Assembly (NCBI GenBank): GCA_964625525.1
Contig: CAZVEE010000027.1
Location: forward strand, 1 to 41,135
Direction: 5' to 3'
Length of the DNA: 41,135 nt
DNA from: CAZVEE01 sp964625525
Lineage (GTDB): Bacteria > Pseudomonadota > Alphaproteobacteria > JAJFIK01
In this document: in pieces, positions 15,097 through 22,210 of the stretch
Layout of the letters: each line of letters begins with the position of its first letter
Numbering within the stretch: the first letter of the stretch is position 1
Made by a program: the position numbers and the translations under genes
The notes under the pieces: generated by a model
The model's input: only the letters and a program-made list of their open reading frames with translations
Databases searched by the model: none
What the model was told of the DNA's origin: nothing

Positions 15097-16319
15097 ACGC
15101 CGTGCTCCACGGCCTGTCGGAGGCTTTGCCTGCCATGGTCCCTCGCCCGCCTGGACGTCTTCCGTCTCCCCCTCTGCGGACGATCCTGATTGCTGGATCC
15201 ATGACCGACCAGCCAGCATCGGGGCCGGTGCAGACGGCCGTGCGCCGGGCGCTGGGCACGCAAATCCGGGTGCTGACGGCCTTCACGCGCGCGGAACTGG
15301 CCGAGGCGGTCAGCAGCCGTCAGGTGGATGTGGCTTTGGTGCCCGAGCGCTTTGGCGATGCGGATGGCATGGCGCTCTGCGCGGCCTTGGGCGGACGCTT
15401 CGCCCCGGTGCCGCTCCTCCTGCTTCGGGCGGGCCCCGCGCCGGACCAGGCCAAGACACCCAGCGCCGTGCAAGACGTATTATGGGCTGAGGACCTCACG
15501 CCCCGCCTGCTGATCCGATCGCTCACCCAGGCGCTCGATTACCATCATCTGCACCAGAGCCTGACCGGGATGGAAGAGCGGACTGGACAGCTGCTCCAGC
15601 ACCTAGGCCATAACGTCCGTACTCCGCTCTTTGCCATTTTGGGCTTGTCCACACTGCTGCGCACCCCTTCCGCTGACGGATCACTGCCGTCAACCGGGGA
15701 GGTCGTATCCCATATGGACGCAATCCACGACGCAGCTCTGTCCCTCCGCGCCGCCCTCGACCAGGTGGAAGCACTGGCCCGCGACACGCCCCCTCCCGCA
15801 TTGAGGGATGGGCCTGCGACACCAACTGTCACCCAGGCCGAAACTTTGTCCGCGCTGATTGATCGTACCGATCAATTCCATTCAGAAAAAACGGGGGACA
15901 CCCGGCCCCCGCTCGAGGGCTTGCGCCTGCTGGTGGTGGATGACAACCCGTTGAACCGTTTGATCCTGACGCGGATGCTGGAGCCCACCGGAGCCCTTGT
16001 GGATGTGGCTGAAAGCGGTGCAGAGGCCATGCTGTGCGCGATGGCCCACCCTTATGACGGTGTTCTTCTGGATATCATGATGCCGGATATCAGTGGCCTG
16101 ACCGTCGCCCGCCGCTTGCGCCGAGAACCAGGCCCCAATCAGGCCACTGCGATCATTGCCTGCACGGCGACCTGCCAAGCGGAACAGAACCGGCGTTATC
16201 TCGCCGCTGGGATGACGGCCGTGCTGCCCAAGCCGCTGGTGGCCGCGGAACTCATCGCCTGTGTCGCCCGCCATTGCCCGCCCCGGCCTCTGGCCTGCAC
16301 ATCTGCGGGCTGCCGCTGA
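15093..16319 (+). CDS. HisKA-receiver hybrid protein lacking the HATPase domain
   Basis: A 408-aa signalling protein in three parts. Residues 28-150 look like a second degenerate receiver fold (TILIAGS, VDVALVPERFGDADG, VPLLLLRAG) without an acceptor Asp. Residues 160-230 form a HisKA-like helical hairpin with the H-box HLGHNVRTPLFAILG and H173 as candidate phospho-His. Residues 275-395 form a complete receiver, with D283/D284, acceptor D327 (GVLLDIMMPDISGL), T358 and K380-P381. Between 230 and 275 there is only a short linker, so the N, G1 and G2 boxes of a histidine-kinase ATPase domain are absent. It cannot autophosphorylate as a normal kinase. It may be an Hpt-like phosphotransfer hub or need a kinase in trans. 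It shares a 4-bp ATGA overlap with the upstream pseudo-receiver gene. Confidence 0.82.
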   Translation: MNAVLHGLSEALPAMVPRPPGRLPSPPLRTILIAGSMTDQPASGPVQTAVRRALGTQIRVLTAFTRAELAEAVSSRQVDVALVPERFGDADGMALCAALGGRFAPVPLLLLRAGPAPDQAKTPSAVQDVLWAEDLTPRLLIRSLTQALDYHHLHQSLTGMEERTGQLLQHLGHNVRTPLFAILGLSTLLRTPSADGSLPSTGEVVSHMDAIHDAALSLRAALDQVEALARDTPPPALRDGPATPTVTQAETLSALIDRTDQFHSEKTGDTRPPLEGLRLLVVDDNPLNRLILTRMLEPTGALVDVAESGAEAMLCAMAHPYDGVLLDIMMPDISGLTVARRLRREPGPNQATAIIACTATCQAEQNRRYLAAGMTAVLPKPLVAAELIACVARHCPPRPLACTSAGCR

Positions 16320-16330
16320 ACCTCAGACAC

Positions 16331-17557
16331 TCAGGGCTCGGGAGTGGCAAGGTCGGACAGGCCAAGAGCGCCGGAGGCCGCATGGCGAGCAATCTCGGCG
16401 TCCTCCAAACCCAAGAGGCTGTGCAAAACCGCCGCCGTATGCTGACCAAGCTGAGGGGGCGGTGCGTAGGTATCCTCGAAAGTCTGCGACAGCTTCACCG
16501 GATTGCCCGGCTGGCGTACCGTGCTGCCGTCAGGTAAGGGAACGTCTACGGTCATGCTCCGGGCGATCACTTGCGGATCGGTAAAGACATGCTCGAAATC
16601 ATTGACGGGCGCGCAGGGGATACGGCGCACTTCTAGGGCCGCCAGCCAGTGCTCGCAAGTCTGGCGCTCCAAGATCGTCTGTACCCGCGCTTCCAAGTCC
16701 GTCTTATGGGCCAGGCGTCCCGGCTGAGTGTCGTAGACAGGCGCCGCTAACGCCGGATCATCGAGCAGATCCGCCAGCCGCCGCCAGATCTCATCGGTCA
16801 GCACCGCGACGATCAGATAACGCGTCTGAGTCCGGAACGTATTGTAAGGTACATGGACGAAATGCCCATTGCCCGCCCGCTCCGGTGGCTTACCCGACAT
16901 CAGGAACATGGTCGCCATATAATTCAGCAGCGACACTTGCCCGTCCAACATGGAAATGTCCACATGCTGGCCCCGGCCCGTTTGTGTGCGTGCCTGCAAT
17001 GCCGCCAGTACCCCCACCACACCGAAAAGCCCGCCGCCCAGATCCCCGATGGGAATGCCCGAGCGCAAAGGATCCGCTCCCGGATGACCCGTCAGCGCCA
17101 TCCCCCCGCCCATGCCTTGCGCCACCAGGTCAAAAGCCACCCGCCCCAGGCCAGGACCGGTCTCTCCAAAGCCGGTGATGGAACAGGTGATGATGCGCGG
17201 ATTGTGCTGGGCCAGGGTGTCGTAATCAATCTTCAACCGCTTTGGCACACCGGCGGCGAAATTGTTCAAGACCACATCGGCCTTGGCCACCAGAGCATAG
17301 AACAACGCCAGGCCATCCGGGTGCTTCAGATCGAGCGCCACAGACTCTTTGTTGCGGTTCAACGTCATGAAATAGGCGCCCATGCCAGCGCGGGCATAAT
17401 CGGGCGAGGTCTCCAAAAGACGCCGTGTGCCCTCGCCCCGGCCCGGTGGCTCCACCTTAATACAGCGCGCCCCCAGATCCGCCAGCACCATGCCCGCATA
17501 GGGCCCGGACAGCATATGGGTGAGATCGAGAATGGTCACACCGTCGAGCGCCCGCAT
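16331..17557 (-). CDS. CaiB/BaiF family (class III) CoA-transferase
   Basis: A 408-aa enzyme of the formyl-CoA transferase/CaiB type, which moves CoA between carboxylic acids through an aspartyl-CoA intermediate. The N-terminus MRALDGVTILDLTHMLSGPYAGMVLADLGA and the motif LNRNKESVALDLKHPDG are diagnostic. The catalytic Asp is expected in the FDLVAQGMGG region (about residue 145). GDLGGGLFGVVGVLAAL and GRGQHVDISMLDGQ are further family blocks. CAGGAGG ahead of 17557 sets the start; the frame stays open far upstream to 18418 but overlaps the antisense dioxygenase gene there. It is divergent from that gene, suggesting a shared control region and pathway. The substrate acid is not known. Confidence 0.9.
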   Translation of the reverse strand: MRALDGVTILDLTHMLSGPYAGMVLADLGARCIKVEPPGRGEGTRRLLETSPDYARAGMGAYFMTLNRNKESVALDLKHPDGLALFYALVAKADVVLNNFAAGVPKRLKIDYDTLAQHNPRIITCSITGFGETGPGLGRVAFDLVAQGMGGGMALTGHPGADPLRSGIPIGDLGGGLFGVVGVLAALQARTQTGRGQHVDISMLDGQVSLLNYMATMFLMSGKPPERAGNGHFVHVPYNTFRTQTRYLIVAVLTDEIWRRLADLLDDPALAAPVYDTQPGRLAHKTDLEARVQTILERQTCEHWLAALEVRRIPCAPVNDFEHVFTDPQVIARSMTVDVPLPDGSTVRQPGNPVKLSQTFEDTYAPPPQLGQHTAAVLHSLLGLEDAEIARHAASGALGLSDLATPEP

Positions 17558-17583
17558 GGCCCCGCCTCCTGATCCTTGAGCAA

Positions 17584-17615
17584 CGGGTCTTGTGAGACCC
17601 GCCCGTTCCGGGAAC
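17584..17615. promoter_or_regulatory. Divergent control region with two palindromes
   Basis: CGGGTCT/AGACCCG with a TGTG spacer (17584-17601) and GTTCC-G-GGAAC (17605-17615) lie side by side between the CoA-transferase and dioxygenase-like starts. They sit 27-58 bp from the CoA-transferase ATG and 66-97 bp from the dioxygenase-like ATG. A shared operator is likely. The binding protein is unknown; the AraC protein encoded at 19929-20969 is one candidate. Confidence 0.4.
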
Positions 17616-17680
17616 AATACCGCAAAACCACAGGCGCGCCTCGCAGCGGCGACGCCGGGAACGGGAGGTGCGGTCAAGCC

Positions 17681-18769
17681 ATGCGGAAATCCTTCATTCA
17701 AGTGGCGCGCGGACGTGTAGCGCGCCAGGCGCACGCGGATTTGGACGGGCTGAAAGATGACGAGATCAGTCGCCTCGGCTTTATGGGCCGCTCCGCCCAA
17801 CTGTACCGGCGCAACGACCCGACCCAATACCGTGCGACTGGCGCTCTGCGCATCCGCACCGCAATGCAGCATAAGCTCGCGCCAAGTGATGAACACGATA
17901 CCGGCGGCACGCCCCTCAAAGTCCTGCATAATGAGGATTGCGCCATCTTTCTCAGTCGGCGTAGCGCACCGCCTCCGTTTTTCGAGCGCAATGTGAATGG
18001 CGACTTGCTGTTCTTCATTCATAAAGGAACGGGCGTCTTCGAAACCGAGTTCGGCCCCTTGCGCTATCGCCCCGGCGATTATGTGGGCATTCCCAAAAGC
18101 ACCACTTATCGGCAGTGTCCGGATGGTCCGGGTGGGGCGAGCCTTGTGCTTGAAACCCAAGGCAATATGGAGTTTCCCGATTTCGGCCCTTTCGGCCGCC
18201 ACGCGCCCCTTGACGTGACCCTGATCGAGATTCCCGAGCCCCACGCGGTGAACAACACATCTCAAGTGGAATGGGAAATTCGCATCCGCCACGGCGACCA
18301 GATCTCGCCCATTGTTCAGGACTTCCATCCCTGCGATGTAGAGGGCTGGAAGGGCGATCTTTTTCCCTTCCGCTTCAATATGGAAGACTGGAACGTCATC
18401 CTGTCCGATGGCACTCATCTGCCGCCTTCAGTGCATATGTTCCTGCAGGCCCGTGGGGTGGACATCATTCACTTCCTGCCGCGCCGCGCCGAAAGCAAGC
18501 CAGGCGCGGAGCGGGTGCCCTGGTATCACCGCAACGCCGACTTCGACGAAGTGAACTTCATTCACGGCGGTGAGTTTCTGGATAATCCGTTACCAGAGGG
18601 CTTGCTGATGCACACGCCTCAGGGCCTACACCATGGCATTCCCGAGCCCGTGCGCGAATTCGCCCGCGCCAAGTGGCAAGAACATGAAAAGATCGGCTGG
18701 AAGATCATTTCGATCGATACAGCTCGCCCCCTCACTCCCACCGATGCTCTTACGGCGTTCGACCGATGA
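17681..18769 (+). CDS. Homogentisate 1,2-dioxygenase-like cupin protein
   Basis: A 362-aa protein clearly related to homogentisate dioxygenase, the Fe(II) ring-cleaving enzyme of tyrosine and phenylalanine breakdown, but shorter than the usual 430-445 aa. Family blocks include FFERNVNGDLLFFIHKGTG (100-118), YRPGDYVGIPKSTTYR (129-144), DLFPFRFNMEDWNVI (226-240) and PWYHRN (280-285). In known enzymes the metal is held by His of WYHRN, a Glu six residues later, and a downstream His. Here H283 is followed by D289 at +6 and E290 at +7, with H311, H317 and H318 further on, so the active site is probably metal-binding but altered. GGGAGGTG precedes 17681. It overlaps the hydrolase gene by ATGA, and no maleylacetoacetate isomerase or fumarylacetoacetase is nearby, so a substrate other than homogentisate is likely. 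Confidence 0.82.
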   Translation: MRKSFIQVARGRVARQAHADLDGLKDDEISRLGFMGRSAQLYRRNDPTQYRATGALRIRTAMQHKLAPSDEHDTGGTPLKVLHNEDCAIFLSRRSAPPPFFERNVNGDLLFFIHKGTGVFETEFGPLRYRPGDYVGIPKSTTYRQCPDGPGGASLVLETQGNMEFPDFGPFGRHAPLDVTLIEIPEPHAVNNTSQVEWEIRIRHGDQISPIVQDFHPCDVEGWKGDLFPFRFNMEDWNVILSDGTHLPPSVHMFLQARGVDIIHFLPRRAESKPGAERVPWYHRNADFDEVNFIHGGEFLDNPLPEGLLMHTPQGLHHGIPEPVREFARAKWQEHEKIGWKIISIDTARPLTPTDALTAFDR

Positions 18770-19938
18770 CCTCACAAGCCCATCCCATCACGCGCGAGCC
18801 CTATGGCATCGTGTTTCAGGAACAAGCGGCCTTTAAGGACGTCTATGGCGGGGAGACCGGCATGGTCTTCCTGGAATGCATGCGCATCCGGCCTGTCGAT
18901 CGCGAGTCCAAGACCGTCGTCGTCTTCGCCCACCCCACGGGGCGCGGCGCATGGCTCCCCATTTGCACGGGGCTCGCGCGCGCGGGGCTGCATGTGGCCT
19001 TTATCGGCACCCGCTATGCCGGCAGCGACTCCGCGCTGATCATGGAAAAATGCGTGGTGGATCTGGGGGAAGGCATCGCCGATCTCAAACGCCGCTTCGG
19101 GTATGAGCGGGTGATCCTGGGCGGTTGGTCGGGCGGTGGCTCGCTGTCCCTGTTTTATCAGGAGCAGGCGGAAGACCCCACACTGACCACCACACCCGCC
19201 GGCGACCCACCGGACCTGACCCAGGCCACTCTTCCGCCAGCGGATGGGATTCTCTTGCTCGCGGCCCATGTGAGCCGGGCGGTCACCCTGACCGAATGGA
19301 TCGACGCCTCGATTCTAGATGAAACCGACCCCACGCGGCGGGACCCGAGCCTTGATCTCTACGACCCGGCCAACCCGCACCAGCCCCCCTATAACGCTGC
19401 GTTCCTTGTGCGGTATCGAGAAGCCCAGATGGCCCGTAACCGGCGCATCACCGCCTGGGTGCGCGAGACACTGGCCAGGCGAGTGGCACAGGATGGTCCG
19501 GGGGCGGAATTCGGCTTCATCGTCCATGGCACCATGGCGGATCCGCGCTGGCGCGACCCGGCCGTCGATCCCAGCGACCGGGAACCAGGTGTCTGTTATC
19601 TGGGTGATCCGAAGACGGTGAATATGGGCCCTGTGGGCCTGGCGCGGTTTTCCACGTTGCGCAGTTGGCTGTCCCAATGGAGCTTTGACGACAGCCGCGC
19701 CAATGGCATGTTGAATGCCCAGCGCATTTCGGTTCCGGTGTTGGTGGTGAACAATTCCGCCGACACCGCCTGCACGCCAAGTCACGCCCAGCGCCTTTAC
19801 GACGCTGTCGGTCACGGTGACAAGCAATTCGTCACCATCGATGGCGCCACCCATTACTATGTGGGGCAGCCGGACCACATGGCGCGCTGTATTGCCCTAT
19901 GCCGCGACTGGCTGGAGGCGCACGGGTTTCAACCCTGA
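18766..19938 (+). CDS. Alpha/beta hydrolase
   Basis: A 390-aa alpha/beta-hydrolase-fold protein. The nucleophile elbow is GWSGG with S122, the acid is in NNSADTACTP (near residue 330), and the base is His of DGATHYY (near 363). VFAHPTGRGAW supplies the oxyanion-loop region. A long cap insertion (about 135-310) separates strand blocks, so this is larger than a simple esterase. Translation is coupled to the dioxygenase-like gene through ATGA, so it probably acts on that enzyme's product, as C-C or ester hydrolases do in ring-cleavage pathways. This role is inferred from context. Its 3' end overlaps that of the convergent AraC gene by 10 bp. Confidence 0.85.
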   Translation: MTSQAHPITREPYGIVFQEQAAFKDVYGGETGMVFLECMRIRPVDRESKTVVVFAHPTGRGAWLPICTGLARAGLHVAFIGTRYAGSDSALIMEKCVVDLGEGIADLKRRFGYERVILGGWSGGGSLSLFYQEQAEDPTLTTTPAGDPPDLTQATLPPADGILLLAAHVSRAVTLTEWIDASILDETDPTRRDPSLDLYDPANPHQPPYNAAFLVRYREAQMARNRRITAWVRETLARRVAQDGPGAEFGFIVHGTMADPRWRDPAVDPSDREPGVCYLGDPKTVNMGPVGLARFSTLRSWLSQWSFDDSRANGMLNAQRISVPVLVVNNSADTACTPSHAQRLYDAVGHGDKQFVTIDGATHYYVGQPDHMARCIALCRDWLEAHGFQP

Positions 19939-20969
19939 TGGCGGCGCTCCTGCCGGAACTGGGAGGGTGATTGCCCGGTCCAGCGCCGGAAGGCGCGGCC
20001 GTCGGAATAGCCCACAACGGCGCCCACGGACTCATTGGTCGCACCGTGCTGCATCAGCAGGTCCTTGGCCATATCCGCCCGCACCGCATCGATCATCTCC
20101 AGAACTGTGGTTCCCTGCACCGAAGCGAGGCGCTGGGCGGAGCGCAGGCTGAACCCTACCGAGGACGCAACCGATGTGGGATCGAAGCGGCCCTGGGACG
20201 CATTGCGCAGCACCGCCTCGCGAAGGCGAGAGAAATCACTGGGCGGACCGCTATTGGCACGGCGCGCTGCCCATTGCCGAAAGTGCTCACGAGCATAGGC
20301 GAAGAGTTGGGCGCACGCATGCTCAACCGGCTTGCGCAGGTCTGAGGCTGGGAAGATCAAGGCATTACGCTGCGTGCGCTCGACCACCGGCCCCCTGAAA
20401 AAGGCCTCATAGGCCGCCTTTCCCCCTTTGCCGTCATGGACAAGATCCACCTGCAAAAGCTGGGTCTCTCCTTTCAGAACATCTTTGATCAACCGCCAGC
20501 AAAAGGCCATGCTTGCTTGGGTTCCCGCCCCCTGATCCAAATGATCAAGAGGGTGGCTCTTGACGATCGCGGCACAATCCCCTTCGACCCTCACCCTGAA
20601 CTCAACCCGATCCGCCAAGACAATCACGTTCTCGGCAATCAAATCGAGTGCCGTTCCAAGATCATCGGCAAACTGAGCAGCGCCGGCTAAACCGCCCCCA
20701 TATGATAAGGGCACGGTTTGCGCCATTGCGATGGGAAGCGGTTCGTCCGGCCGCTGCGCGGCCATCATCAACCACAGGCGCGGCAGTGTATCATCCGGTA
20801 ACCGCCTTTCCACGGAGAACAAGTCTTGTGGTGCGATCTCCAATGTCGTTGCGATCGCCTCCAGGTCCAATCCAAGGCTCAAGGCGAAGGGCAAGGTCGC
20901 GGTCAAAATCGCGCTGTACATCTCCGCGCGCTCGGATTTGACATCTTTCGTCCCGTCTGTGGCGTCCAT
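19929..20969 (-). CDS. AraC family transcriptional regulator
   Basis: A 346-aa regulator of the type with an N-terminal arabinose-binding-like (OruR/ArgR-like) domain. Residues 20-220 form the effector/dimerisation region. The C-terminal 95 residues hold the double HTH: FDPTSVASSVGFSLRSAQRL is the first helix-turn-helix and VGAVVGYSDGRAFRRWTGQSPSQFR the second, with the family's closing consensus. AGGAAGGAC precedes the ATG. It is divergent from the broken carotenoid-oxygenase gene (143 bp apart) and convergent with the hydrolase. It therefore may have controlled the oxygenase, the catabolic island, or both. Confidence 0.9.
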   Translation of the reverse strand: MDATDGTKDVKSERAEMYSAILTATLPFALSLGLDLEAIATTLEIAPQDLFSVERRLPDDTLPRLWLMMAAQRPDEPLPIAMAQTVPLSYGGGLAGAAQFADDLGTALDLIAENVIVLADRVEFRVRVEGDCAAIVKSHPLDHLDQGAGTQASMAFCWRLIKDVLKGETQLLQVDLVHDGKGGKAAYEAFFRGPVVERTQRNALIFPASDLRKPVEHACAQLFAYAREHFRQWAARRANSGPPSDFSRLREAVLRNASQGRFDPTSVASSVGFSLRSAQRLASVQGTTVLEMIDAVRADMAKDLLMQHGATNESVGAVVGYSDGRAFRRWTGQSPSQFRQERRHQG

Positions 20970-21112
20970 TGTCCTTCCTGCTGTTGCGAGGCTTGCCTAC
21001 CCTTCCTCCCTGGAAAGGCGCCTCGTTCGATAGCACTGCTTTCCCCTTGTGTAAATCATTCCGGAACGGAGCAAATATCGCGTGCGCCCGAGCAATCATA
21101 CTGCATGTGACG

Positions 21113-22167
21113 ATGTTCTCGCGGAGAACCGCCGTGACCGACACTCTTGATCAACGCGTTCCTTTCCCACCGGTTAATCGGGAAGGCACTTACACGGAGC
21201 TATGGATAGAAGGCACGATCCCTGCGGAATTGGATGGGCTTTACGTGCGCAATGGCCCCAATCCCATCGGTGCAATGCCTTCGCACCAACACGGTTTCAG
21301 CGGTCATGGCATGGTGCATGGCGTGCGCCTGTCCGGCGGTCGGGCCTTGTGGTATCGCAACCGCATTGTGCGCACGGGTGACGTTCCTACCCGCTTGGGC
21401 GAAGCCGATCCCGGCGGCCCCATCACCCATGGAAGGGATGCCTCCCCCAATACCAATGTGGTTGCCTTCGCGGACCGTCTGTATGCGACCATGGAAGCCG
21501 GTGCCAATCCGGTAGAGTTGGGCCCCAATTTGGACACGATCGCCCGCAGCACACTGAACGGTGCCTTATGCTATGGTTTCACCGGTCACCACAAGGTGGA
21601 CCCCATCGGCCAGGATGTGCATGCCCTCGTCTATGGTTCGGCCCTTGGCCACCACGCCCAGTATATTCGCCTGTCACCGGAGGGACAGCTTCTGCACGAG
21701 GCCAAAGTTCCCTACTGCCCACCCTGGAGCGGTGGACACTGTCCATGCAAGGTGACACTGCCCGTGTTCGGGCGGAGCAAGTGAGCGACCTTGCGCTTGA
21801 GTTCCCGAGAGTGAATCCTGCCGTCATCGGACGCCCCTATCGCTACGGCTACGCCATCCTGACGACGCTCACGCCATCTTTTGAAGGGGCGGTCAAGCTG
21901 GACCATCATACGGGGCAGACGGAGTATCAGCACTTCACGGGTGGCAAAGCGTCAGAGTTCACCTTTGTCCCTAGAGCCGGCGCAGAAGGCGAAGATGACG
22001 GCTGGCTGATCGGCTTTGTCTATCAGCCGGAGCTCAATCGGTCGCGTCTTGTCATTCTCCAGGGGCAGGCCTTTTCCGGCGAACCGGCCGCGAGCATTTG
22101 GATCCCGGACCAGCATGTGCCCCTGGGGGCACATGGGGATTGGTTCCCGGCCTGGGTTACCCTGTAA
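21113..22167 (+). pseudogene. Carotenoid oxygenase (retinal pigment epithelial membrane protein family), internally deleted
   Basis: A remnant of an Fe(II) carotenoid/stilbene cleavage oxygenase. The 5' part (21113 to about 21715) reads GLYVRNGPNP, HGFSGHGMVHG and GHHKVDP (first His ligand). Near 21716 the homology jumps frame: the 3' part (about 21717-22167) reads LERWTL, EFPRVNPAVIGRPYRYGYA and ends with HGDWFPAW (fourth His ligand). The middle, normally about 150 residues holding the second and third His ligands, is absent. The total length of about 350 codons compares with 450-500 in the family. The 5' frame stops at 21784. With two of four iron ligands gone, the gene is inactive. GTG at 21134 with GGAGA ahead may have been the original start. 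AraC lies divergent. Confidence 0.88.
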
Positions 22168-22210
22168 GGCCGGGTCACCCAGGCAGGCGCGTTCAGGCGG
22201 CGGATCCAGT

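Noticed and set aside
17558..18418. Upstream extension of the CoA-transferase frame
   Set aside because: The recognisable enzyme begins at 17557 with an AGGAGG site. The extension is antisense to the dioxygenase-like gene and has no similarity.
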